From positions 99,191,440 to 99,255,439 of the forward strand of contig NC_067284.1 in the NCBI RefSeq assembly GCF_020740795.1: a stretch of 64,000 bases of DNA, given 5' to 3'. Every line of letters starts with the position of its first letter. Position 1 is the stretch's first letter. This stretch comes from Apus apus (lineage: Eukaryota > Chordata > Aves > Apodiformes > Apodidae). Positions 1 to 12,018 of the stretch are shown in pieces. A model generated the notes under the pieces. It worked only from the letters and a program-made list of their open reading frames with translations, was not told the origin of the DNA and ran no database searches. The position numbers and the translations under genes were made by a program.

Positions 1-925
1 TCTCGCCATTACTTGTTAACTGGGAGCTTGTGGAGGAAAATATAGTATGGTCCTATCTCAGCTTTCTCTGATATCCTAAAGAGCCATTCATGCCTATCTG
101 TGACACAATAGAGACCACTCACAGTAGGCAGTGCAGGTCTTCAGAATTTGATCCTTGGTCTTCAGTGGTTTTACCAGAAGAAGTAAATAAGTAGAAGACT
201 TTAAATGTCAGAATTAATGCTTAACTGGCCATGATTACCATAAGTTATACAAATATGGAAGTTCTTAATACTTTGAATTATTATTTCAGATCATCTGCAC
301 ACTCAGGCAGAGGCCAACATACCAGTATGATGGAGGTTATCCTAGAGGCCACCAGCAGTTGTGACAAACTAATCTATTGCAAATCACCATGTGAAGACTG
401 AAGCCAAGTGAACAAAGCACTGCACTAACAGCCTGACTTAACCAAACTCAGTTGAGAAGCATCCAGTCTTGGACACTATTGTGTCTTGGACACAGTACGT
501 CCATGCTTGTGGCTTCCCAAGGATTGTATGCATCAGGGAAGGAGCAAAGCTTCTAACATGCAAAGTGCAGTTCTTACACTAAAAGAAATTGTTTATCTTC
601 TTAAGCCATCATAATTAATTATTTTTAAGATTCTCATCTATTCTTAAAGCACTTTGTGGGCAATTCAGAAAGAGTTAGGAACCTTCAGCCTACATGAACA
701 GAACTTCTCAAGTCACCTCTCTGAAACAGCAGTGTGCAAGAAGAGTAAGAGGTGTCAGTACAGGAAGCAGAAAGTTGAATATGGAACTATCTCCCTTTTG
801 AAAACACTCAAACAGTCACAGATCTTCCTGCCATGAGACCACTTTTTGTCCAGTAGACACCATGGCAGTCCAATACTACAAATAAACAAATGCAATACTA
901 ACTGTAAGATACAAATGTGGAGGGG

Positions 926-943
926 AAAAAAAAAAAAAAAAAA
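926..943. repeat. Poly(A) run (A18)
   Basis: Eighteen A in a row, about 40 bases after an AATAAA hexamer near 880. Could be a simple homopolymer or the tail of an old retrocopy; no source gene recognised. Confidence 0.9.
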
Positions 944-2716
944 GTACCTCTGTGCCTAATTGTTAAAGTATATTAGACATCAGAGAGGTAACTTGGATAT
1001 ATTTGGATATAGCTGCCCTAAGGGATACCATGGGTTAAGTTTTACCTGACAGCTTCAGAGCAACAAAGAGATTTAACCTTTAAAATGCGACACACACACC
1101 CCAGAAAACATTGCCTGAGCTAGCAATAAAAAACTAGTATATGTGGAAAGCTCAGTTACACTGAGCTCCCTACTAACTTTCCATGTTTTGGACAATTGCT
1201 CACTTCTCCAGCAGTGTCTAAAGTATTGTCATTGTTGCAGTGGCTGCCAACTGCCAAGGACTTTGTTAATAGAAAATGGAATTATTTTTACTCACGACTC
1301 TTTATTCTTATTGAGTGTGATTTACTGTAGTGTTATTGAGAAGGTCTTATTGTCTCCTGATCATATATTTTCATAAGCGATGAGATTACTGTCAGGGAGA
1401 GAGCTGCTCATTCCAAGCAGCATTTGGTAATAAATTGATTACTGGCTGAATGCTGGTATTTTACAAAAAGAGCAATAAATGACATATCTGCCATTGCTCA
1501 AAGAGTCTTACATTTGAAAGACACACAAAATAATAACTAAATTATTGCACATGGTGACTGGGCTGGACTGTGTGAAATCAACTTAGATACACACAGAAGT
1601 ATAAAGTGTTTTTCACACACTTGGAAAGCCAGTCTAAAAAACAATTACTGTAGATGAGCACGTATAATAACTGGGTTGTGTAGAAGTGTCTTGCTCAATC
1701 TCATTTTAAGAGCAGCATACTCTGTACTGTTTATGCTTGCAGAATAACAGTTATTTTTAAGAATCACTAATGAGCTGAAACCTCCCACCTCCCTATTTCA
1801 CATTTAGTATTCCTCTTCACTGTTCCACTCCCTTCACAAATTCAGGAGGCCCCTGGGAGATCTCTTCCTTGCCCTGTGACCTTACCTGAGTAACCTACTG
1901 CCACTCCTCCCCTGACACTAATTCCACTGGCATGATGGGACATCCACACAGAAATGTACCAGGAACTCCACATCAAGAGAAATAAAGACAGCATGAAAGA
2001 TCTCTTTTCTTAACCCTGCCTCCCTGTCCAAGCCATTGAGAGCTTTGCTTAAGCAGCACCTTCACTCGAATGATAAAAAAGACTGTGAGACTACCTGGCT
2101 GCACCCAGACCAGGAGGCCAAGAGGATTTCCCAGTGAACATGCCACACATGGATCCAACTGCTGTATCAGAGCAGATGGGAAAGACCTGTTCTATCTTCT
2201 GCTGCAAAGATTCACCTGTTTGCACTTTTCTTCCTTTCCTGAAAGAAAGACTGCAGAAAAATCCTTCCCCCTTCTTTTTGCTCTCCCTCTTACTCTGGAA
2301 CTATGTTGAGAATCTGGGTTTGGCTGGTGCAAGATGAGGCCTCCCAGTCCTCTCTCACTCCACAAGCAGCAATTATCCAGGAGCAAGAAAAATCCCAATG
2401 ATCATCTGGCTGCCAGACGAGGTGATTTCTGAATATGCCGTATTCATCATTGTTGCTGTGACCACAGAACACGTTCCATTCTGCATTCTTATTTTCAATT
2501 TATTACAATTCATTTTCTTCCCTTTTTTCCCCAAATGAAAAATAAAGGAAGTTTACTTTTTCAAAAAGTATCATTGTCCAGGACTTGTGAGAAATGAAGA
2601 CCATAAATCCCCTTCCTCCCTAGAAATAGCAAAATCCATGCTAAGGTGAGCTCTGGTTCATCATTGTCCAATATTTAATTCCCCAATTTTAATACAAGTG
2701 TAATAACATTGATTTC

Positions 2717-2746
2717 TATTATTATTGTTATTATTATTATTATTTA
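2717..2746. repeat. ATT trinucleotide repeat
   Basis: About ten TAT/ATT units with one G interruption. Confidence 0.95.
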
Positions 2747-5700
2747 CTGTTTGGGAAAATTAGCTTCCTAACAGCAATTCAACTGAACAAGAGAAGCTAC
2801 AGAAGGTTAGAGAGCTCACCAGTGAAAGGAGTAATGTGGGGTGTCTGGGGAGGGATGTGCAGGAGGGGAGGGGAGCACCGGCAGATTGTCATGGTAATGG
2901 CTGTGGGAGAGCCAGGAAACCACAAGAGGAAAGCTGAGATGTTAGTTGCAGGGCTAGCAGGAGAGGACCGTTTTTAACAGTCATAGAGTTGCAACGAGCA
3001 GGCAGATAGCAGGATGGGTCCTAGTTAAGGGCTTGGAGATAGAGAGTACATTCAATTTGTATACACAGCTGTTCCTAACATGCCTCTGAAAAGAGGCAAG
3101 AGCAGGGTCAAAAGGTTGATGTGGCTTTTCATAGAGTATAACCGTTTACTTTAGGCCCAGTTTCCAGAAGTGATTTAACACTCCATTTAAGTGCTAGTTT
3201 AAACTGTAAATGGAGACACACCATTCTTCAGGAAAAGAAAAATATCAACAAGCATGGAGCTTAAGCACTAGCTCTGATTAGCAAGAACAAGAAGGAAATA
3301 CAAGGAGAGTAAGTCCAGTTAAAAGTTACCTTTAGAAACCAAAATGACAGAACTGCACACATTGACTGTGAAAGCAGAAGTAAGGATGAAGAATGAGGGG
3401 TAGTCCAAGAGGAATTATTGGAGAAATCTGGAATAATCTTTAAATGAGGTATGTGTTTTTTGATTGTGAGTTATGAGAGCACAACTACCATTTCCTTTCT
3501 ACCAAGTTTTTTTCTTCCAAATGTCTATATCCTAATACACTAGTAGAAATAGGGCATAAAGAGGCCAAGTGATTAACCTGGTATCTTACATGTCACTGAT
3601 GGGCCTGATTTTGATCCCTGTACACAGGACTCCCAGCATCCTTCTCTGTCTGTTTAGCTCTATTGCTGCAATATGACAAGAGGCACTCACAACACATTGA
3701 ATATATGCCACTAGAAGCTGCATATATATATTTCTGTTAATTTTTTGTTTCTTCCATCTAAAAGAAAAGATATCCAGGAAGATTTCACTTCTGCTAGTTA
3801 AAGGTTTCTTGAAAATGTCTGCCCTGGATCCAGGACATGCTGAAGCAGTAGGTGGTACTTTCCTCAGAAGGAGCTGAAAGTGCTGCACAAGTCTCAGTGG
3901 CTCCAGCTGAAGCACAGTGATACAAAAAACATGTGGCACTTCCAGCTACTTGATGACAGATATTCTCTTGTGTTTGGCTATATACTTACAATACATTTAT
4001 TCTTAGGATTATGTCATTAAGCATGAGCTGCTTTCAGGTATTAGATCATATACCTGGTCCTTCCTCAAATGCTGTTTTACCCATTTGCCAAAAGCACCAG
4101 TTGAAAGGATGATTTGACTAAGTGACTAATTTGACTGAATGCCTGTAACACTTACAAACTATTTTTAAGCCATTTAAAGAGCTTTGTCTGATACATTTGG
4201 GCAAAAGCTGCATAAATTGTGGGTCAGTACAAAGCAACAATTCACAAATGAGCCTCTATTAAAAAAAATAATTAAAAAAAATCACACTGTTTCTGGAGGC
4301 ATTTGCTCCTGTACCAATTTAAACTATATCCTTTCTTTGCTCTTGTGGATAAAATAGGCAACATCTTCAAAAGTAAATACATAAAAATAGTAAGTAAGAA
4401 CCTATTGGGAGGCTTTCAAAGACAGAAACGGGAGTTAGGTGCCTATGTGGCCTCTATTGGGAATTTAATACTTGTATTTTCTGCTTTTTAACCACTATGG
4501 AAATAATTTACATAGGCACCTGGATAAAAAAGTTTGAGTGGATATAAGTAACAGCAGTTCCTGTGTACTCACTCATTACTGCTTTCCTTCACCTGAAACA
4601 AATTTCACCCCATTTTTAACTTGGGGTAGTCATATTCTGCTCTGCAAGGGGATATAAAATACTATCCATTCAGCATCTGCACTGATTTACATAGATGTTA
4701 ATATCCAACAGTCGTTTTCCATTGACTCTTTTTGGTTTAAGTAACTGCAGGAGATACAGAATAACAAGGAATCTGGCACTTAGTTTAAAAACAGGCACTC
4801 CATTTCTGGCAGTGTGCAGGATAGCAAGAAAGCCTTTAATTCGAGCCTTTGAGTGTATCCACGCAACATAAAGTACAAGCATGAGAGGAACATGCTAATA
4901 GTTCTGCATTATCCCTAACAGCACTGAGATGCAACAAGAAGGAAAATCTTAAGTGCACGCTCATTTGATTAGAGAACCTTCCCATTACAGCCAAATCAGG
5001 GTGGATAAGTTGGTCAAGCACACCCTATCTGGATGGCCAGTTTCCATAGCAAATGAGAAACTTTGCTGATTATATTGTGTATTATTTATGCCATGGGTGC
5101 GCACAAAGGAATTCAGAATGGCTTTGCGTGCTTGTAGATGTAGTAATACCAAGTGACTGAAATGCAGAAATGAATTGTATCACAGAAATACCAGACAGTA
5201 AAATTTTAAAAGTATCTGTGTTTAGGGGCTAGATATGGAACAAGTTACAGATGGATTTAAACATTGTGGACTGTGAATTGATTGAAGAATATAAATCTAT
5301 TAATATAATCTGCAGAAACTAACTTCCCTGCCTAAAATGTGCAGAGAAGAATAAACAGGTATGTTTAGCTAGGAGTGATATTTACTCTTTTTGAGGAGTC
5401 TTACATATTCAAATGATAGGGGATGTATCTTATACACCACAAAAGCAGCTATGGGGCAATTCCAGCTCTGTATTTTTGTTCTGTTGAATGCAAGCTACAG
5501 GGAGCCTTTATTTTTCTATTCATTCTCATTTTCAGAAACAATCTAGATTGAAAACAGTAGATTTTGTTCTTCGTGCAAAGGAAACATGGTAAAATGGGCT
5601 AAGCAGACAGCTTAAAAAGCAGTGTTAGTTTCTGAAGTGACTGTTCCTCCCAAGCAAGAGACAGGAAAGAAAAAAACTGGGTCTTGACAATACATGAAGT

Positions 5701-8399
5701 AGATTTCTAAATGGTTCTTCCTTCCAGCTCAAATATTTTATGGAACTGGAGTAACATCAGAGTCCACTTGTAAAAAGAATAAAATAAGACAATAATGGAT
5801 ACAACAATGAGAAAGATTACTTTGAGGCAGTGTTAAAAGAAAGACACAAAAAAGGGAGATGAGTCCCAGGTTAAGACATCTATTATTTCAAGATTCCATG
5901 AGCCCATAGGTTAGGCAGTTACCCTGTACCAACAGTAAGTAGCAATATTAATTTACCAGCTCTATTGTTCCCGCAAACAATCACTACAAACAGCCCTCAA
6001 AAATATGGAGCATATATAGGAAGAGGAAAGGAAGAGAGTGTCTCAATATACAAGTGACTGCTCGTTGTTTACCTGGCACCCCAGGTCCTTGTTGTATCAG
6101 CTGCCTCAGAGAGTAAGTGGGCTTAGATTCTTGATACAGTTGTACAAATCAGATTTTGATTTGGTATTGTTTCCAGCTGAAAGCCTTTTCTTCATTCTAG
6201 TGGTAGGAGACTTTTTTCCTATTAAATGCTTCAATGGTGGATTTAAATATTTAGAGGATCCACATTACAGAGGAACTGTCTGAGAGCATCACAAAGAAAC
6301 CATTAGTTAAATCCATTAAGGATCTACTTAAGTGGAATTCCCTGCTGTTATCTACATGATAGCCTCAGAAAAAGACACTGTGCAAAGAAAATGTCGAGGA
6401 AAATATTCCTCTTTACATACTGTATCTGTGAAAAATCCAGTCTTATTGAAGGATCCCTTTTTCATTGTCTCAAGATTTCAGCTGGGAAGTGATGTTCTTT
6501 CAGCTGAATTAGAGTAGGGGAAACAATATGGCTCAGTTTCAGTTTTGCTTTTGCCCCTCTCCTTTTCAAGTCCACTCAGTTCAGCCAGACCTTTTATTAG
6601 AGCAGAAGGTGTAGGAGCTCTTTTTGTTTTGGACATGGCATAAACCATCAAAGTTGTATTCACTGTGCAAGACACATCAGGAATACACGGAGTCTTTGTG
6701 TTGTCTATATGTAAATAAATATAAGTGGTAGCAGCATGGATAAGATGTTCTTTCCTCCAACTCCTAGACAAAGGCACTTGAGTTATTTGAATTATAAAAC
6801 TTACACCATCTTTCAGGTTGCTCTTGTTTTTACAAAGGAGAAAAAGCTTGAACTCCATGAACTTGTTTTTCCATTCTCTATAATCATGGGTTTGAGATAC
6901 ACCCAAGAAGGCAGTTATATTCCTCAGAATCTGTCTGTTCTTTATCAGTTATGTAACATTTCCTATTTCTGAAAGCTCAGGAATCTCTGATGTGATTTAG
7001 GCTTATGGGTAAGCTGAAGGCACCACAGACAGTACATGCAAGGCATGAACATCCATATTGGTTGTAATATTTATAGCTCTAATCTACCTGTAAATCAGCA
7101 TATAGTGTCTCTGATCATTGATTTTCTCTCTGGACCCCACTTTGAGTTCATTTTATAAAACCCAAGAGAGAGCCCTGTTCTCTAGCTAAAGTAGTATAGA
7201 GCTATTCTATATATGTTGGAAATTCTTTCTAAGACATTAAACAAAGTATTTCTTTCCTATTCCAAGGTGAGCTACGCGGAAGTTTTGATCCATCCATACA
7301 TGTAGATGTAGGCACAGAGGACTGCAGAAAAGCATTAAGCCACTTTGTCCTCTCAATTAGACTGTATCTGACACGTCCAATGTAGAAAAGAAGAACCACC
7401 TCAGCAAATCTGTTACTTCAGGCGTCAGCAGCCTACACAAGGAAAGGAGCAGCACACAGGCAGTTTATGAAGGGCACAAAGCAAGGACAGAAGAGTGAGC
7501 CCTGGTGACTTGAGAGAAGTGGCCATGCCAAGCAGCAGCTTTCGGTTTCAGAAGTCAGGACACTGGAGGGGCTGCTACATCCTGTGAGGGAAAATACTGC
7601 TGGCTAACTCTCCAGGATCCTCACACTCCTGTGAGCATCAGCATGCTCTCATGTGCATGACACTCCTGTCCACTTGTAAACTAGGATGAAGTCCAGTCTC
7701 CAGTAGTATTGCAAACCCAGGAAATTACAAAATCAGGAGCCAGACCTCCTCCCCAGTCCAGTATTATCCTAATTATGGGACTCAAAACCACAAAATGGCT
7801 GGCTGGGTCTTCTGGCATTGCAGCCATTGAGGGCTATAGTTCTGTATCATTTCTGACCCTGTCACTACATAGACACTTTACAATGAACTTCATACACAAT
7901 GGCCACACAGGACAACGCTGCCTTGCAGTGCACTGGTATCATGACCTCTTCCTCACGTGCTCTGGAGAACTGCATCATAAAACAAACAACGCCCACCAAA
8001 TGGGGAATGAAACAAAGATAACACCACAGCCTTTCCAGATCCAGGGAGAAAATGGCTGCATTTTTGCAGGGACATGCCTCATTCTGAGGGCTCTTACTTG
8101 AGATTAGGAAGGGTCTTGCTGTATATTTATAAATTGAGCACTCAAAGTGTGATAGAACAAATCCTCTTTTAAAATTTCTCTAATGATTTTCCATTGGTAT
8201 TTGTAACCCTTTGAAAAAAAATCACTTCTGTGCTCTTTGTACCCCAAATAAATCTTTTTAAGTCTTTTAATGTTTTCTCCATTTATACTCCTGAAGAGTA
8301 ACTGTGATTTATAACAACTCCTACTCCTTCAAGCACTTCTCTACAGACAATATAGGTTTGTGAAGTTCCATGATGTGGGACTTACACGGTGTATCTTTT

Positions 8400-8960
8400 A
8401 GAAAAGTGCTTATTTCTAAGTGGAACAAGAGGCGCACGTGCAAGCATAGGCGAAAGCCTTGCCCCAAAGAACCAGCCCTGTGAGCCAGCGCTGCCAGACC
8501 CGCAGGCGGCACAAGGCGCTGCGCCCGCCCACCAGGCCCGGGGCAGGGGCTGCCGGGCGGCTGCAGGCCACCCGGCACAACGCACTCCAACTAGGAACAG
8601 CAGGTGAACACGTCACACGCACGAAGCGCTCTACCTCTTCTCCGGCCTGGTTGCAGCAGGACGGGCAAGCGAAAGGAGGGAAAAAACGACGGCCGGGGAG
8701 GACGGGGCGGGGCGGGGCGGGGCGGGAGGCCCCTCCCGGCCCTGCCCACGGCCTGCGGTGCGCGACATGGCGGCCGCTCCCGGCAGGCAGCGCGGCCGGC
8801 ACGCGGGCAGGGCCGGCAGGCCCCGCGGGCGGGCGGCCACAAGATGGCGCTGGGCGGAGCCGCTGCCGCCCGGCCGGGAGCCCCTGCGGCGGCGCGGCGG
8901 GCCTGGCTTGGGGCCTGCTGTTCTCACCGAGTGTTCTGGGCTCGCTGTACGCAGCACCAG
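8400..8960. promoter_or_regulatory. Isolated upstream CpG island, candidate promoter
   Basis: About 560 bases of GC- and CpG-rich sequence flanked by AT-rich DNA, roughly 14 kb upstream of ARID1B exon 1. It contains a fivefold GGGGC array (8704-8728), an ACATGGCGGCC motif (8765) and CAAGATGGCGC (8840), both in + orientation and resembling YY1/TISU elements that lie over short-leader start codons. Open frames occur on both strands because stops are rare in such sequence. The best-placed one, from ATG 8844 (59 codons, MALGGAAAARPGAP), resembles no protein I know and has no obvious splice donor. It may be a promoter for an unannotated transcript or an alternative distant first exon of ARID1B. 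Confidence 0.6.
8704..8728. repeat. GGGGC pentanucleotide array (Sp1/G4-type)
   Basis: Five consecutive GGGGC-type units ending GGGAGG within the isolated CpG island. These are overlapping GC boxes and a strong G-quadruplex candidate on the + strand. Confidence 0.95.
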
Positions 8961-11844
8961 ACTCGGAGCAGCAGTAGTGTGCTGGGTTGCATTAAAGACG
9001 CGTGCTTATTTAGCCACTGAACTTCAGATCCCACAGAAATACTTCTTCACGTATTAAGCGTATTAGGACGGTCTGGGGTCTATGTTGTTCACAGTCCCAA
9101 AGTCTTGCTGTTAAAATTACATTTCTCGTGGAGCAAATTTAACAACACATCAATATGTATGATACTTGAATTCACTGTTCCAGCCAGTGTGGCTTCTTAA
9201 TTTTTTTAAATCACCCTCTCATACACCAAACACAGCTCTATCTGAGCAGAGCTTTAAACTCTCAAAGGGAATCTTGAAAATGCCCCCAAACCCATCCCTG
9301 GCCCTGGTGCCTCAGCAAGGGGCTGCGTGGCACTTGCAGTCCAAGCCAGAGAACAGCTGCCCAAGGAGCCGTCGCCCAGTGCAGCCCTGCCAAGAGACTC
9401 CCTCTTTTACCCCAGAGCTTTGCCCTGCCTGAGCCATGTCGGGGTTGACAGAGGGTTTTCAAGCCACCGCTGGCTCAGGATGGGCTGCTGGTGCTTGCCT
9501 GGCCCTGCTCTCATCTGCACTGGCTGAACAGAGCCAAGGGGTATCTCCCTTCCCTAGGCTGGGTGAAGAGGGTGGGTGTCGGGCAGCGCCTCGCACACCC
9601 GGCTGCCGCGCTCTGGCACTGCCCCGGCTGGCTCCACACCAGCCTCTCCAGGACTCAGTTCGCATCTGTGCTACTTCTGCTTCCACCAGCAGCTGAGCAC
9701 TTCTCCCCTGCCTGTGTGAGCCCAAATCACCTGGAAAGGGCAAGTGTGAACGTGCAGTGACTGAAGTGAAGACAGCAATTCACCATTTTCCAGTCTCCTG
9801 TTTCCAGCTGTGTTAATCTCCTTGGGGTGCTCATGTGGTTTTCAACACCTCATGGAGAGGAATATGCCCCTTCAGTCTTTTCAGAGTCTCCCGTGTGCCA
9901 GTACCATCCTGGTACTGGCACACTGGAGGTTATAATCTTTTTTCTGTTCCTCTCCTTCTTCTGGAATCTAGCTGTGCCTGCCCCAAGGTGTGCCTGCACC
10001 CCTTCCAGGTCGCTCACCTTCTTGCCTCACTGCTGGCCCCCCATGTTTTCCCAGAGGAGTGAAACAAAGCATGCAGTCCTGCATGGGGTGTCTGCGTCCA
10101 CATGTGAGACTAGCAGCTGTTGTGACTGGAATGAGAGTAATAGGGGCAATGGTGGGATGGGTGAGGGAAGAGTCAGAGCTGTGATGCTGGAAATAGGGAG
10201 AACAAAAGCCCTGTGGTGGATGAGGACAGTAAACAGCACCACAAGGCACGAATGGCACAGCAGCACAAGAGGGAAACAGACAAGAAGCAGTTGTAGCAGC
10301 ATTTTGCATCCCCCGAACCTTCACCCCTAGCTCCCCAAAAGCACTACCTCACTGGATAATGCATTCCCAACAGTCATTTCCACAATCACCCCTGAACTAT
10401 TTATGACTGCCCTGAGGTTCAGCTTCTGAGTCCAGTTCCTCAATGAGAAGGGCTGAGGTGGGAGTGGTGCAGATACAGTGAAAGCTCTAGCACGCAGCCA
10501 GTTGCCATTTTGACCAGGAGAATCATTGCTAAAACTGCAGAATCAGTGAAGGAGAAAAGCTGTGTCAGAGTAGTGGAAGGTTTCAAGGTTATTGGGAAAC
10601 CCCCCTAAAAGTAAGGACACAGAATACTGCAAAACATTTTTAAGGTGGAGTAAAGGTTGATTAGTGGTCCTGCCCTTCCAAAATATGCAGCACCTAGACA
10701 TGAACTGTGAAAAGCAAGAATTGCACTTTTGAGCACCAGCCTAGTAGAGACTGTGTCTGCCGGGCTGGTGCTAAAGTCGTGCACACCCACATCCTAGGAA
10801 TCCCCTGGAAATGGAGGCTGTGGGCACTGCTGAATGAAGAGTAACACACTTTGCAGTGGCAAGGCTTGATGCAGAGGCACAGCTTGAGAGTGGGTCACAG
10901 AGTCTGCTTGGGGCTGGCACAGCTGGCCTGTGCTTACAGGCCAAAATAGTGATGTTCCCTCCTCATTCCATGTTCCTGGATGGAGTGTTATCACCCTTCA
11001 CCCTCTTCCCTAGGGTATTTTCTGAGAGCTAGTTTACACCACAAAGAATTTTCCAGTATAGCTGTAATCCCTAAAACCATGGGGTCAGTGCAATTTATTC
11101 CAGTGTCATTTTTGCCAGTATTGTTAAACCTTTGCTTCAAATGACAGGAACTATTTTAGAAAAAGAACTTTTTTGTTACTCATTGTTTATTCTGACTTCG
11201 TTCAGCCTGATCTTTTTACACTCCTCCCTGACAAAACTGTTTGGCCAACAGATTTAGCCTGGACTTCTGAAACTCTCTCTGCACTCTTCCCTTATTAAAT
11301 GCTGTCATGTACGGTACCACAAAGCTGACAGTTGCCAGGGCCAGTTACATGCCCTCTCTCCGGCAGCACCAACAAAATTGATTGGCTTAGGAATCACTGA
11401 GGGAAGTGCTCTGTTGTGAATACTAAAATCCTAAGCAGTTTGGTGGATACATCCGTACTAGCAAAACATTATTTTCTGCTAGTAGAATAAAACCATCTCT
11501 CACCACTGGCATAACATATTACTAGTAAAAATACAGCTTTACTGTTACAACTGTGTCTCTACAAGAGGCTTCTGTTGACACAGCTAAGCTTGTCAGGGCT
11601 GGCATCTCTTTACAGCTATGCTAGTAGATATCAATCCTGTAAATGTGATTTTGGTCTCTCAGAACACACGTTCACCTCTTTTAAGCCCACAGTGACAACT
11701 CCATCCCACAAATGCATTCAGTACAGTTACTCTTAAGACAGTAAATGCAAATTAATATGCAAATACATGTTGTAATTCAAATAAGTGAAACAACAACCTA
11801 TTCTACCATTCCTTCCTTACAGCTACTTAATGCACATTCATAAA

Positions 11845-12018
11845 ATTTAAGGTCAGAAGATACCTTTAGGTCATACAATCTGAGGTATAACACAGGTCAA
11901 GCAATTTTATGTAATTAACCCTCATGATTCATGGATGAGCAAGCATCTTTTGAAAAAACATTTTTAAGTCAAAGATACCAAGTGAAGAAGTCACTATTTT
12001 CTTCACTAGCTTATTACT
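11845..12018 (-). mobile_element. Ancient CR1-like LINE 3' fragment
   Basis: GGTCAGAAGATACC..TTTAGGTCATACAATCTGA, GTATAACACAGGTCA, GAGCAAGCATCTTTTGAAAA, AAGATACCAAGTGAAGAAGT. This order of blocks matches the reverse complement of an old CR1 tail widespread in turtles and crocodilians (GACCTCCTGTATAACACAGG .. GGCATCCAGTC .. CAAGTGATGGAGAATCC type), recalled from memory. It is heavily diverged, as expected for an insertion before the bird radiation. Confidence 0.65.

Larger units (their letters stand above)
1..8399. other. Upstream intergenic DNA, no gene seen
   Basis: AT-rich sequence with short chance frames, an A18 run and an ATT repeat. A pyrimidine-poor acceptor-like TTATTTCAG near 290 followed by a short open frame ending TGA near 363 was considered and not accepted as an exon. 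Confidence 0.6.

Noticed and set aside
282..363. Acceptor-like TTATTTCAG followed by a short frame ending QRPTYQYDGGYPRGHQQL and stop, with AATAAA near 880 and A18 at 926
   Set aside because: Could be a terminal exon or old retrocopy, but the pyrimidine tract is weak, no upstream coding sequence is in view and I recognise no protein with this end.
6478..6906. 142-codon minus frame
   Set aside because: No family resemblance, AT-rich composition without codon bias, overlapping plus-strand frame.
7709..8101. 130-codon plus frame in AT-moderate intergenic DNA
   Set aside because: Longest in its area but no recognisable domain, weak start context and no supporting splice or promoter signals; compatible with chance.
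8459..9057. Overlapping frames of 72-172 codons on both strands in the 8.4-9.0 kb CpG island
   Set aside because: Mutually overlapping on both strands, Arg/Ala/Pro/Gly-rich, no known protein; only the short frame from ATG 8844 was kept as a point of interest.
9827..10330. 167-codon plus frame and overlapping minus frames near 10 kb
   Set aside because: Several frames on both strands are open at once, typical of chance in moderately GC-rich DNA; sequence not protein-like.
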